The notes under the pieces: model-generated | Database searches by the model: none | What the model was told of the DNA's origin: nothing | The model's input: only the letters and a program-made list of their open reading frames with translations | DNA from: an uncultured Sphingomonadaceae bacterium | GTDB lineage: Bacteria; Pseudomonadota; Alphaproteobacteria; Sphingomonadales; Sphingomonadaceae | Direction: 5' to 3' | Length of the DNA stretch: 64,000 bases | NCBI GenBank assembly: GCA_947493955.1 | Contig: CANLSQ010000002.1 | Location: forward strand, 248,001-312,000 | Position numbers and translations under genes: made by a program | Shown: positions 44,943-54,242 of the stretch, piece after piece | How positions within the stretch are numbered: position 1 is the stretch's first letter | Layout: the number at the start of each line of letters is the position of its first letter

Positions 44943-45242
44943 CTACCCGGCCGCGATTATGCGGTCGCGCATCGTTTGGCTGGCACGGAACGTCAGTACC
45001 CGGCGCGGAGCAATGGGCACTTCGACACCGGTTTTCGGATTACGTCCGGTACGTTCGCCCTTATCCCGCAGGACAAAGGTTCCAAAGCCGGAAATTTTGA
45101 CATTTTCACCATCAATCAAGGCGTTGATCATATGATCCAGAATTGATTCCACCATCACGGCGCTATCCGCTCTGGACAGCCCGACTTGGCGATTCATGGT
45201 ATCAGAAAGATCGGCCCGGGTGAGAGTGCTGCTGTAGCTCAT
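44943..45242 (-). CDS. ihfA: Integration host factor, alpha subunit
   Basis: This 99-residue HU/IHF-fold protein bends DNA as a heterodimer with IhfB. Motifs: [20 protein letters not shown], the [20 protein letters not shown] beta-arm start, and [20 protein letters not shown], which holds the DNA-intercalating proline. A ribosome site AGGAG stands before the ATG. It is followed by the MerR gene. Known roles include transcription, recombination and replication control. Confidence 0.94.
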   Translation of the reverse strand: MSYSSTLTRADLSDTMNRQVGLSRADSAVMVESILDHMINALIDGENVKISGFGTFVLRDKGERTGRNPKTGVEVPIAPRRVLTFRASQTMRDRIIAAG

Positions 45243-45366
45243 ATGAAATATCTCCTAGTAAGAGATTGAAAATCCTACCCTTCCTATAGGGCAAGTTAAG
45301 AAATATGTAAATCTCGGCATCAATCTATTAGTAGATTTCGTTCATTTCCCGCGATAAGCCGCTCTA

Positions 45367-46176
45367 ATGACAGATCAGATGACCGATATAACCGATAAAA
45401 TGGTAACACTCTCCACACTTTTGGAACAATGCGGACCGGGCGGTGACGCCAATCCCGTCACTCTGCCACAGGGCTGGACCCAGGGCCGCACCGCCTTTGG
45501 CGGCCTTTCAACCGCGCTGGCTTATCATGCTGCGAGCCACATCGAAGAAGATCTACCCGGACTGCGCTCTGCGCAAATTGCCTTTACCGGTCCGCTATTT
45601 GGCGCACTGACCGCGCAGACGAAGATGCTCAGGCGGGGCCGCAATACCGCGTTTGTCCAGTCTGAGCTGTTCGGTGAAAAAGGACTCGGCCTGCACTGCA
45701 ATTTCATCTTCGCCAGTCAGAGAGACACTGAAATCAAAAGCCATGATATGACGCATCCTGACTTTCCGCCCCTTCCCAAAGAAGAGGAATTGCACAGCGG
45801 ACCGGAGCAATTTTTCACCTCAAAAATGGAGTTTGTCGGTAAGCGGATCGATACCAGTATCAAGACCAACCGCCTGACCCGCTGGATGCGGCTCAAAGAC
45901 CGTGAAGGTCTTGATCCGATCGCGGAGATATTGTGCATGGGGGATAGCTTGCCGCCGTCGATCATGGGGCTGCTAGACAAAAACGCAATGGTCAGCTCGA
46001 TGAACTGGCAGGTCAATATTATCGCTGATCACCCCACGACAACTGATGGCTGGTGGTTGATCGATTCCCAAACCCATCATGCCGATCATGGCGCCAGCAG
46101 CCAGTTTATGAGCATCTGGAACAGCGAACAGCAATTGATGGCGACTGGAATGCAAAGCGTAGCCTATTACGCCTGA
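45367..46176 (+). CDS. Acyl-CoA thioesterase family protein
   Basis: The 269-residue protein resembles the double-hotdog TesB-like/4HBT_3 family: GWTQGRTAFGGLSTALAYHA near the N-terminus, RSAQIAFTGPLFGALTAQTK and a C-terminal half with a HAD...SQFMSIWN strand pattern. These enzymes hydrolyse acyl-CoA or serve as acyl-CoA-binding relatives; chain length preference is not visible. An ATG at 45382 is an alternative start. It ends 22 bases from the convergent RND pump gene and no terminator is obvious between them. Confidence 0.85.
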   Translation: MTDQMTDITDKMVTLSTLLEQCGPGGDANPVTLPQGWTQGRTAFGGLSTALAYHAASHIEEDLPGLRSAQIAFTGPLFGALTAQTKMLRRGRNTAFVQSELFGEKGLGLHCNFIFASQRDTEIKSHDMTHPDFPPLPKEEELHSGPEQFFTSKMEFVGKRIDTSIKTNRLTRWMRLKDREGLDPIAEILCMGDSLPPSIMGLLDKNAMVSSMNWQVNIIADHPTTTDGWWLIDSQTHHADHGASSQFMSIWNSEQQLMATGMQSVAYYA

Positions 46177-46198
46177 ACATTATGGCCGAATGGTTGGA

Positions 46199-49100
46199 TC
46201 AACTCTCCGTCAGAGGCTGCCGCCGTTGAGCCACAAATTTCTGAATCCGACGTTTGCCACGATGTTCGAGCAAGGCCAAAGCCGGGATCAACAGTTGCAG
46301 AATGACGGCACCGAACAATACGCCAAAGCCAAGACTGGCCGACATTGGAATCAGGAACTGCGCTTGTAGACTGGTCTCGAACGTGATCGGCGCAACACCC
46401 AGAAAGGTGGTCAGCGACGTTAGCATGATTGGCCGGAAACGCGATTTCGCGCCGTTTATGATTGCTTCTTCTATCGACATGCCGTTGCGCAGGTTTTCGT
46501 TGATAAAATCGATCATCACCAGCGACCCGTTCACGATCACGCCTGACAGGGCAATAATGCCGAATATACTGAGTACCACCAGTTGTAGGCCCAGCAAGAT
46601 ATGCCCGATTAGTGCCCCAATAATGCCAAAGGGGATAACCGCCATGATGATCAGCGGCTGCACATAAGAACGGAACGGGATAGCGAGCAGGGCGTAGATT
46701 GCCAGCAGCGCGAAAGCAAAGGCTTTACCAAGATCACCAAATGACTCGGCCTGTTCTTCCTGCTCTCCACCCAGGGTATAGAGGAGCTGCGGATAATCCG
46801 CCTGTAGCTGCGGCATGATATCATTGTTCAGCGCATCCGCGATTTCCTGTCCGGTTACCACGTCTTCGTCGATATCGGCCGTTATGGTTGTTACTCGCCG
46901 GCCATCTGTCCGGCGAATAATTGACGGCGCTTCACCAAAAGACACCTCGGCCAGCGTGGCCAAAGCCACTTCACCGCCAGGAACCCGAACCCGAAATCGC
47001 TCTACATCGCTGATCGAATTGCGCTCTTGTTCGGGCAGACGGATATAAACCCGCACATCCTCCCGGCCGCGTTGGACGCGCAGCGCCTCACTCCCGAAAA
47101 AGGCAGCGCGCACTTGCAGGGCGACATCCTGCAAGGTGACACCCAGGGTTCTCGCCGCTGGTTTCAGGCGCAGCTGTATTTCCTGCAAACCTTCATCCTG
47201 ATCGGTCTCGATATCAAAGACGCCGGAAAAACGGGCCAGTTCTTCCATCAACTGCACGGAGGCCGTATCCACTATCGCCGGATCAGGGTCGGATAGCTGG
47301 ACGTTAACCGGCGCGCCGACTGAAATCAGCTCTGATGCAAAGACAAGCGAGCGTGCTTCAACTATCGGTCCAACCGTATCTCGCCAGGCGCTCTCAAACG
47401 CCTTGGCATCCAGTTCGCGTTGATCGCCCGGCACGAAACTGAACTGCACGCTGGCAAGATTGGATGACAAGTTGCCACTGGTCGGTTCCGGTCCACCGTC
47501 CCGGGCCGCTTGTCCGATGCTGGTAAATATGCCGCGCAAAGGCGAAGGTTCATCATCATCCTGCTCCGCTTCAAATTCGGCATAGGCCTTGCGGCCGCCT
47601 TCCTCAATCAGTCTGGCAATTCTTTCAGTCTGCTCAATCGTCGTCCCGGCTGGCATCTCCAGATTGGCGGTCACTACATCGGCTTCCACGGACGGGAAAA
47701 ATCCGACTTTAATGATGCCTGCGGGAATGAAAGAAGCAAACAGGATCAGCGTGGCGACGGCGCCCGCCACGATGACATAAGGCATACGCAGCGAGAAATT
47801 CAGCGCCCGGTCCAGCGGACCATCGACAAAGGCCTGATAGTGCCGGTCGACCTTCGCCTGCAAACGTTCAAAGAACCGTGTGACAATGTTCAGATTTGGC
47901 GTACCAGGCGCAGGAAGATGGCTGAGATGATAGGGTAGGATCAAAAGGCATTCGATCAGCGACAGCGCAAGAACCGCGATCACGACCAGCGGTATATCCG
48001 CAACGAGTTTCCCAATTACGCCGCCAATGGCAAAAAGCGGAGAGAAAGCGGCAACGGTTGTCAGAACCGCAAAGATTACCGGCACTGTAACCCGCCGCGC
48101 GCCGGTGATCGAGGCACCCAGGCCGGTTCGGCCGTTTTCGCGCTGCGCATAGATATTCTCACCCACCACAATGGCATCATCCACCACTAGCCCCAGTGCG
48201 AGAATGAAACCGAATAGCGAGAACATATTGATGCTGGAACCGGCAAGATCGAGCAGATAGATGGCACCGATAAATGTGACGCCAATGCCAACCGCCGTCC
48301 ACATTGCCAACCGGATATCAAGAAACAGTGTCAATGAGAGCAGGACGAGAAACAGACCGATAGCCGCGTTTTTGAGCAATAGGCTCAGACGGTCATTGAG
48401 CAGCTCTGAATCGTCGCTCCAGATGGCGTAAGACACGCCTTCTGGCAGAGTGCCTGCGAAATCATTTTCCAGATATTCCCGAACCGCTTTCGCGACATCA
48501 AGAACCCGTTCGTCACTGGTGCGAAACACTTCGACAAACGCAACCGGCTTGCCATTGTAGAGAGGCAGCAGGTCGGCATCTTCAAACCCGTCCTTGATCG
48601 TCGCGACCTGACCCAGTTTGATCAGCGCGCCATTTTCGTTGCTGACCAGCACAATGTCTTCAAAATTCTGCTGGTTGTAATTCTGTCCGATAGTGCGAAC
48701 GCGCACTTCTTCTGTATTGGTATCAATCGAACCGGCCGGACTATCAAGGCTGCTCGCGGCGACGGTTCGCGAGATATCATTCAGGGACAAGCCAAAGGCC
48801 TGTAGAGTGTTTTGAGGCACTTCAACCGATATTTCATAGTCGCGGATCGAGCTGGTATCGACAAAAGAAACCTCGTCCAACGCCGCGAGCGAATCTTCCA
48901 GTTGATAGGCAACCTCCTTGAGCGCGGTTTCCGACACATCGCCAAATATCGCAATTCGCACCACACTTTGTCTGGTGGTCAATTCCCGGACGTCCGGCTC
49001 TTCTGCCTCATCCGGAAAGGTCTGGATCTGATCAATTTCGGCCTTCACGTCGTCCAGAGCGCGGTCGATGTCGGTGCCCAGCTCCAGTTCTACCGAAACC

Positions 49101-49444
49101 TGACCCGACCCTTCAAACGCACTGGCCGTGACTTTTTTTACCCCATCGACGGCCTCCACCGCTTCTTCGATTTTCTGGACAACCGATTCTTCCACCTCAT
49201 CAGGCGTGGCGCCGGGATAGACAACGCTCACCTGCACGGTGTCGAGGCTGTTTTCCGGAAAAACCTCCTGCACGATTGTTCCGAAAGACGCGATTCCGGC
49301 AATGAAGAAGAAGAACATCAACAGATTGGCCGCAACGCCATTGCGCGCCATGAACGCGACCATGCCTTTCTGTTCCATAACGGCTTTGCTGGGGACTTCG
49401 GGACCCGATGGAGGGACGCCAGATTTATCTGCCGGTTCGGTCAT
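46199..49444 (-). CDS. RND efflux pump, inner-membrane transporter
   Basis: This 1081-residue pump is of the AcrB/HAE1-like superfamily with twelve helices in two halves and two large periplasmic loops. Motifs: an N-terminal MVAFMARNGVAANLLMFFFF helix, the pore-docking region LEMPAGTTIEQTERIARL and the proton-relay GLVVDDAIVVGENIYAQREN in TM4 with the paired aspartates. It exchanges protons for drugs or other amphiphiles. Its ATG overlaps the adaptor stop (ATGA), so it is the last gene of the outer-membrane channel-adaptor-pump operon. Substrates are unknown. Confidence 0.94.
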   Translation of the reverse strand: MTEPADKSGVPPSGPEVPSKAVMEQKGMVAFMARNGVAANLLMFFFFIAGIASFGTIVQEVFPENSLDTVQVSVVYPGATPDEVEESVVQKIEEAVEAVDGVKKVTASAFEGSGQVSVELELGTDIDRALDDVKAEIDQIQTFPDEAEEPDVRELTTRQSVVRIAIFGDVSETALKEVAYQLEDSLAALDEVSFVDTSSIRDYEISVEVPQNTLQAFGLSLNDISRTVAASSLDSPAGSIDTNTEEVRVRTIGQNYNQQNFEDIVLVSNENGALIKLGQVATIKDGFEDADLLPLYNGKPVAFVEVFRTSDERVLDVAKAVREYLENDFAGTLPEGVSYAIWSDDSELLNDRLSLLLKNAAIGLFLVLLSLTLFLDIRLAMWTAVGIGVTFIGAIYLLDLAGSSINMFSLFGFILALGLVVDDAIVVGENIYAQRENGRTGLGASITGARRVTVPVIFAVLTTVAAFSPLFAIGGVIGKLVADIPLVVIAVLALSLIECLLILPYHLSHLPAPGTPNLNIVTRFFERLQAKVDRHYQAFVDGPLDRALNFSLRMPYVIVAGAVATLILFASFIPAGIIKVGFFPSVEADVVTANLEMPAGTTIEQTERIARLIEEGGRKAYAEFEAEQDDDEPSPLRGIFTSIGQAARDGGPEPTSGNLSSNLASVQFSFVPGDQRELDAKAFESAWRDTVGPIVEARSLVFASELISVGAPVNVQLSDPDPAIVDTASVQLMEELARFSGVFDIETDQDEGLQEIQLRLKPAARTLGVTLQDVALQVRAAFFGSEALRVQRGREDVRVYIRLPEQERNSISDVERFRVRVPGGEVALATLAEVSFGEAPSIIRRTDGRRVTTITADIDEDVVTGQEIADALNNDIMPQLQADYPQLLYTLGGEQEEQAESFGDLGKAFAFALLAIYALLAIPFRSYVQPLIIMAVIPFGIIGALIGHILLGLQLVVLSIFGIIALSGVIVNGSLVMIDFINENLRNGMSIEEAIINGAKSRFRPIMLTSLTTFLGVAPITFETSLQAQFLIPMSASLGFGVLFGAVILQLLIPALALLEHRGKRRIQKFVAQRRQPLTES

Positions 49445-50859
49445 TTTGCTCCGTCAGCTCCGGATTTCTTAGCTCCCGATTGTGTGCCTTTGGTTTTACC
49501 TTGCGTTTTTTTGCTGCCCTTGGGTTTTTCGGCGGCCGGTTTGGGTTTCGCCGCATCTTGCCTATCCTCGGCAATCCGGATCTTCTGTCCGTCCGTAGCG
49601 GTTTTCAACGCCCCCAAAATCACCACCGGCTTTGCACCCAGGCCAGCCGTGCTGATTAACGCCTGTGTATCGGTGCGCTGGAATATATTCACTTTGACAA
49701 TGCGCAACTTTCCGTCCCGCACCAGCCATATCTGGTTGCCGGGGCGCAATGCCGCCAAGGGCAATACCGCATATCGATCCAGCGCCCGTCCCGTAATTTC
49801 AGCATCGACAAAGCTTCCGACAAACAAAGGCGGAGCACCTGATGCACCCTCTGATTTCTGTCCTTGTTTCTGCGTCACTGCCGGAGCGCCGCCACGAAGC
49901 GGGTTGGGGATACGCAGGAACACATCAATCGTCCGGGTCTGCGGATTGAGCACATTGCTAGCGCGGTCAACATAGGCCTGCCAACGGTAACGAGTTCCAC
50001 CATAATCAGAATAGACCGATGCCTCGATCCGGCCGCTGCCAGGACGCCACAGCGCCGGGATCAGCGCCGCTTCGCTTTCCGACAGCGGAATAACCGCTTC
50101 GAAATCTGCAGTGCCGACCATTGATCCGAGCGCCTGCCCCGGCGCAACATAGCTGCCCAATGCAATTTCTTCTGAGCGCACCACACCCGAAAAAGGGGCG
50201 CGTACGGTAGTGCGTCTGAGCGCGGTTTGCGCATCCGCCAGCTGCGCCTGGGCGCGACGAAGAGCCGCCCGGGCAGATTGCAATTGCGGCTCGCGGGTCG
50301 CTAGTCCATTGGTCGGCGCTGGAGCGGCCGTCTGTCCGTTGGTACCCTGGCTTCCTGTCAACTCATCCGGCGGCAGAATTCTTGCCGCATAGTCGCTGCT
50401 GTCCACACTCGCGTAAGCGCTGCTGCTAGCCCCGCGCTTTTGAAAGCGGGCAATTTCTGCCTTGGCCAACGCCACTTCCTCCCGGGCCTCCAGAACTGCT
50501 ACATTTTGCGATGCGACATCAGCCTGCGCTGTCTGCACGGCGTTGCGATAATCGGACGTATCTATGCGGAACAAGGTTGCCCCGCGCGCAACCCTTTGAC
50601 CCTCCCGAAGCCGGGGATTCACATAGACCAGCTTTCCCGCCACCTCGGCAGCAAGGGTCAGCTCTTCGCGTGCGCGCACCGTGCCCGCGCCCTGAACCAT
50701 TAAATTCCCAGAGCGAATTTCCAGAGGCTCGGCCTGCACCAGCGGGATGTTCTCCTCCGGTGGTTTTTCTTCCGGACCGGAGCGCACAAAAATCAACAGC
50801 GCGGCAATCGCGATTGCTGCAAGCAGGATCAGTCCGCCAATAACGCGTTGCCGATGCAC
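49441..50859 (-). CDS. RND efflux periplasmic adaptor (membrane fusion protein)
   Basis: The 472-residue adaptor has an N-terminal membrane anchor (VIGGLILLAAIAIAALLIFV), a lipoyl/barrel-sandwich half (VQGAGTVRAREELTLAAEVA), a hairpin with an unusual Ala/Ser/Gly-rich insertion at about 140-200, a second lipoyl half (VRAPFSGVVRSEEIALGSYV) and a beta-barrel. The C-terminal 60 residues are an atypical Lys/Ala/Gly-rich tail. It begins with GTG overlapping the upstream stop (TAGTG) and has AAGGAG before it. It bridges the outer-membrane channel and pump. Confidence 0.93.
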   Translation of the reverse strand: MHRQRVIGGLILLAAIAIAALLIFVRSGPEEKPPEENIPLVQAEPLEIRSGNLMVQGAGTVRAREELTLAAEVAGKLVYVNPRLREGQRVARGATLFRIDTSDYRNAVQTAQADVASQNVAVLEAREEVALAKAEIARFQKRGASSSAYASVDSSDYAARILPPDELTGSQGTNGQTAAPAPTNGLATREPQLQSARAALRRAQAQLADAQTALRRTTVRAPFSGVVRSEEIALGSYVAPGQALGSMVGTADFEAVIPLSESEAALIPALWRPGSGRIEASVYSDYGGTRYRWQAYVDRASNVLNPQTRTIDVFLRIPNPLRGGAPAVTQKQGQKSEGASGAPPLFVGSFVDAEITGRALDRYAVLPLAALRPGNQIWLVRDGKLRIVKVNIFQRTDTQALISTAGLGAKPVVILGALKTATDGQKIRIAEDRQDAAKPKPAAEKPKGSKKTQGKTKGTQSGAKKSGADGAK

Positions 50860-52358
50860 TATTTATCTCCTTGATTTTCAGACGCCGGAACAGCGGGTCC
50901 ATCACCATCAGCAACCAAATCTGCTGTTGCCTTTGTGCCCCAACTGCCGCCGAGCGCACGGTGCACGGCCAAACGGGCCAGCGCCACATCGCGCGCCGCT
51001 GAAGAAAGAGCAGATTGCACCTGATATTGCGCACGCAAGGCATCTAGATAATCGACGTAGCTGCCGACACCTGTCGCAAAACGCTGCGATTGCAATTCGG
51101 CTGCCGCCGTTGCTTCGTTAAGTTGAGAGAAGAGAAAACGATAGCGTTGCCGCTCCTCCTCATAACCTTCAATGGCCGTCCCCACTTCCTGATAGGCGTT
51201 GAGGACAGTGCGCGCATAAACCGCCGCCTGCTGAGCATATTGGGCATCCGCTGCTTCGATATTCGCTCGAATCCTGCCGCCTTGAAATAAGGGTGCGGTC
51301 AGATTGGCTCCCAGATTCAGTATCCATTTGTCGAAAATATCAAACAGGCCAGATGGGCTACCGGCCTGCGTTCCGGTACCGGCCGAAAGGCTGATTGATG
51401 GAAAACGCTCGGCCTTGCGCGCACCAAGGTTGAACCGCGCGGCTTCCAGCCGCTGGCCCTCGGCATATATATCCGGCCGCTGGGCCAACAGGTCCATTGG
51501 CAAGCCGGAAGGAACAGAGGTAAAGATCAATTGCGGGGCAAGCTTCTGCCCCAGAAAAGCATCCATATTGTCAGAATAGCGACCCACCAGCACGGCCAGC
51601 TGTCCCTCGGTTGCAGCTAATTGCCTTTCACGCTGCGGCAATCCGGCCTGGATATTGCGAAAGTCCTGCCGCACCTGATAAAGTTCGAATGACGTTGCAA
51701 GGCCCCGGCGATAGCGATCTTCGGTTTGCTGGACCCGGTCGCCCAGCACATCGATAATCTTTGTGGTGAGCGCTATCTGATCACGGGCATCAACAATATC
51801 GAAATAGCTGGTGATCGTTTCCGCCATCACCGCAAGACGCGCGGCCTGCAAATCAGCAGCGGCGGCAACCGCATCCGCTCTCGCCGAGCGCGCATCATCG
51901 CGCAGCCTTCCCCAAAGATCGACCTCATAGGAAAAACCCAAACCGGACGTGTAGTTTTCCACCTGAAAACGTGTTCCACCACCAGCAGCCCCAAAACCGG
52001 TTCCAGCTGTCGGCGTATCGGAATAGCTGCTGCCGACATCGGCATTGACTTGCGGGAAAAGGCCGCTCTTCGACACACGGGCCTGCGCTTCTGCGGCACG
52101 CAATCGGGCCGCCGCCTCAGCGAGATCCAGATTTTCCGCCAGCGCCTCATCCAGCAAGGCATTGAGAACCGGATCCTGGAAAGACGTCCACCATTGTGCC
52201 GGTTCGTATGCACCGCTCGCATCAGTCTTGCTAAATTGTTGCGGCACACCAGCGGCAATCTGCGGCGCCTTTGATTCGGGTGCCATGCTCACACACCCGG
52301 TCGCCAGCAATGTTGCCGTGCAAGACGAGAAAAGGATTTTAGCGAGTTTGCTTGTCAC
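50859..52358 (-). CDS. RND efflux outer-membrane channel (NodT/OprM type)
   Basis: The 499-residue lipoprotein has lipobox LLATGC near residue 22 and two OEP repeats with RLRAAEAQARVSKSGLFPQV, YEVDLWGRLRDDARSARADA and a second-half RPDIYAEGQRLEAARFNLGA motif, the standard TolC-like trimeric channel. It is the first gene of the efflux operon, and the divergent TetR gene lies 135 bases away. The first codon appears to be GTG, with no clear ribosome site. Confidence 0.93.
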   Translation of the reverse strand: MTSKLAKILFSSCTATLLATGCVSMAPESKAPQIAAGVPQQFSKTDASGAYEPAQWWTSFQDPVLNALLDEALAENLDLAEAAARLRAAEAQARVSKSGLFPQVNADVGSSYSDTPTAGTGFGAAGGGTRFQVENYTSGLGFSYEVDLWGRLRDDARSARADAVAAAADLQAARLAVMAETITSYFDIVDARDQIALTTKIIDVLGDRVQQTEDRYRRGLATSFELYQVRQDFRNIQAGLPQRERQLAATEGQLAVLVGRYSDNMDAFLGQKLAPQLIFTSVPSGLPMDLLAQRPDIYAEGQRLEAARFNLGARKAERFPSISLSAGTGTQAGSPSGLFDIFDKWILNLGANLTAPLFQGGRIRANIEAADAQYAQQAAVYARTVLNAYQEVGTAIEGYEEERQRYRFLFSQLNEATAAAELQSQRFATGVGSYVDYLDALRAQYQVQSALSSAARDVALARLAVHRALGGSWGTKATADLVADGDGPAVPASENQGDK

Positions 52359-52418
52359 AATAGGGGCACCGTTAAAACGACCTGGGACCTGCCAAGTGAG
52401 CGTAAACTGCCACCGAAT

Positions 52419-52461
52419 AAAATGAACGTCAACGTTTTATTTGTACGATTGCGTTCATTTT
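52419..52461. promoter_or_regulatory. Operator-like inverted repeat between efflux operon and tetR
   Basis: AAAATGAACG (52419-52428) and CGTTCATTTT (52452-52461) are perfect 10-bp inverted arms, 23 bases apart. The gap also contains AACGTCAACGTT (52425-52436), a second, smaller palindrome overlapping the left arm. It lies 61 bases before the efflux operon start and 33 before the TetR start, the expected place for TetR binding and for autoregulation. Confidence 0.6.
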
Positions 52462-52493
52462 GGTAAGGTAAATTGTTACGAGGGGAAATAGCC

Positions 52494-53135
52494 GTGGCAA
52501 ATACGGAGAAAATTCAGAAACATGCGCTTACCGACAGACCGGCGAGCCAGCGAAAAATTGCCGGAATACTGGCAGCAGCACGCGTGGAATTTTTCGCCAA
52601 TGGCTTCTCCGCTGCGACGATTGAAGCGATAGCCGCCCGGGCGCAGGTTTCCAAAGTCACCATTTACAGCTGGTTCAAGGACAAGGAAAATCTGTTTGCG
52701 CAGGTGGTCCGCACAGAGTCTTCTCAATTGCGCGAAAATTTCCTGCTGGAAAATTTGGCCGAGCAAAACCTGCACGAGATTTTACTGCATGCCGCGCGTG
52801 GGATGCTTGACTTCCTGATGCGGGAAGACAGAGTTCGGATGGAACGTATCCTGGGTGCGGAAGTGACACGCGATCCGGCGATCGGCAAGATGTTCCTGGA
52901 AAACGGCCCCCTCAGAATGGCCGAGGGCCTTAAAGCACTTTTGCAAGCCTCTGTTGAAAAGGGCGAAATTCAAAGTGACGATTTGGAAGCATCTGCAGAA
53001 ATGTTTGCCGGGTTGGTAATGGGCCGTATGGATTTGCTGCTGCGCTATGGACATAAAATCAAGATGACCGCTGCCGACAAGGAAAAACGCGCCAGACGCG
53101 CCGTCGATGCATGGATGCTGATCCACCAAGTCTAA
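52494..53135 (+). CDS. TetR/AcrR-family regulator of the efflux operon
   Basis: The N-terminal helix-turn-helix reads ATIEAIAARAQVSKVTIYSW followed by FKDKENLFAQVV, the TetR signature. The C-terminal part (about 80-213) is an all-helical ligand and dimer domain resembling the AcrR/AefR-type. I place the start at a GTG (52494) because GAGGGGAA precedes it at good spacing; an upstream in-frame TTG (52473) would add seven residues. The divergent orientation and the palindrome in the gap suggest it represses the RND operon and itself. Confidence 0.88.
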   Translation: MANTEKIQKHALTDRPASQRKIAGILAAARVEFFANGFSAATIEAIAARAQVSKVTIYSWFKDKENLFAQVVRTESSQLRENFLLENLAEQNLHEILLHAARGMLDFLMREDRVRMERILGAEVTRDPAIGKMFLENGPLRMAEGLKALLQASVEKGEIQSDDLEASAEMFAGLVMGRMDLLLRYGHKIKMTAADKEKRARRAVDAWMLIHQV

Positions 53136-53196
53136 ACCAATCAACTACGCAATATTGCGTATCGCGCCGGACTTTATCTCCCGCCAGATATCGGGA

Positions 53197-53556
53197 ATGA
53201 CTTGGAAAACAATACGCCTTGAACTGGCCCGAACCGCTGAACATCCCAATGGATCATCAGCCCATGCTTATGTGTTCCGTGTCCCGTTGGACGGCGCGGG
53301 GTTTATCGAACCGCAAGCGCTTCGTGAGGCGGAAAAACGCCCTGTCGTCCGGCGCTTCTGGCCCGGGGAACGCGACCAAAATGGCGTTGTCATCACCACC
53401 GACAAGGGCTGGGCCTTTTCCTACAAAGTCGGAGATGATGACGATGAAATAATATTCGGGCTGCAAAATCATCCGATCAAGGTCGGTGAATATCTGACCA
53501 TTACAGAGGCTGATGGCAGCGAACTGCCGTTCAGGGTGATCAGCTGTCACGAATAG
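53197..53556 (+). CDS. Small conserved-looking protein, function unknown
   Basis: I recognise no family. The protein of about 119 residues is soluble, without signal or membrane segment, and opens TWKTIRLELARTAEHPNGSS. The C-terminal part is strongly patterned as beta-strands, with an acidic cluster (VGDDDDEII) and ending LPFRVISCHE. I chose the ATG at 53197, preceded by GGGA; an upstream TTG at 53155 would add 14 residues. It lies between tetR and a secreted protein gene 40 bases downstream. Confidence 0.65.
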   Translation: MTWKTIRLELARTAEHPNGSSAHAYVFRVPLDGAGFIEPQALREAEKRPVVRRFWPGERDQNGVVITTDKGWAFSYKVGDDDDEIIFGLQNHPIKVGEYLTITEADGSELPFRVISCHE

Positions 53557-53596
53557 GTTTCTGCGGGCCACTGGGAACTAAAGAGGAGGAAACACC

Positions 53597-54229
53597 ATGT
53601 TTTTTCGCAACCATTTTACACGCAGTCTTTTGATTGGCGCAGGCTTGCTATGCTTCGCTGCAACGCCAGCCACAGCCGAATGTGTCATCGGTTCGGAACC
53701 GCTCTTCGATCCGTTTGCGCCCTACAAGGGTGGCTCTGCCATCGTGCACAAGGACAGCGGATTCGTTTTTCCTGCTGAAGTGAGCGGGTTCAGACGCTTA
53801 TGCGAGATGACGACTGACTTCTCCGGTGACAATTTCCAGATCCGCTATGAACGCATGATCGGCGAGCAGCTGGTCGCGGTCGACATCGCCGTCGTCCATC
53901 TCGAAGACCTGACCGCGCGTGACCATTACCGGATCATCAAACCTTCGGTCATGTCCCATTATGCCAGCGCATCTGTCGAGTCAGAAGGTGACTATTTTGT
54001 ATCCGGGCGGGAAGACCTGTCCGCCTATCAAGGCATATTTGACGGTCAGAAAGACAACGTACCTTGGCATGTCAGCCTGACCGCGATTGATTATGGTTAC
54101 TGGGATGCACGGTTGATTGCATCCTATCCCCACCAACTGGATATTCCTGCGCAGGAAGCATTGATGGAGCTGGTCGCGGCCTTCCAATGGCAAAGCCCGG
54201 CCGATCAAGAGAAAGGCGAAGAGGAATAG
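53597..54229 (+). CDS. Secreted protein of unknown function
   Basis: The 210-residue product has a cleavable signal peptide (LLIGAGLLCFAATPATAE, cleavage near residue 28), then a mostly beta-stranded mature part with two well-spaced cysteines (residues 29 and 69) and an acidic C-terminal tail (ADQEKGEEE). No family is evident to me. A strong ribosome site (AGAGGAGGAAAC before the ATG) predicts good expression. The NAD(P)H oxidoreductase gene starts 13 bases after its stop. Confidence 0.75.
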   Translation: MFFRNHFTRSLLIGAGLLCFAATPATAECVIGSEPLFDPFAPYKGGSAIVHKDSGFVFPAEVSGFRRLCEMTTDFSGDNFQIRYERMIGEQLVAVDIAVVHLEDLTARDHYRIIKPSVMSHYASASVESEGDYFVSGREDLSAYQGIFDGQKDNVPWHVSLTAIDYGYWDARLIASYPHQLDIPAQEALMELVAAFQWQSPADQEKGEEE

Positions 54230-54242
54230 CGGAGAAAAAGCC

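Noticed and set aside
48812-49975. 387-codon plus-strand frame opposite the RND pump and adaptor
   Set aside because: Antisense shadow of two genes with clear motifs; the protein is Arg/Phe-rich without domain features.
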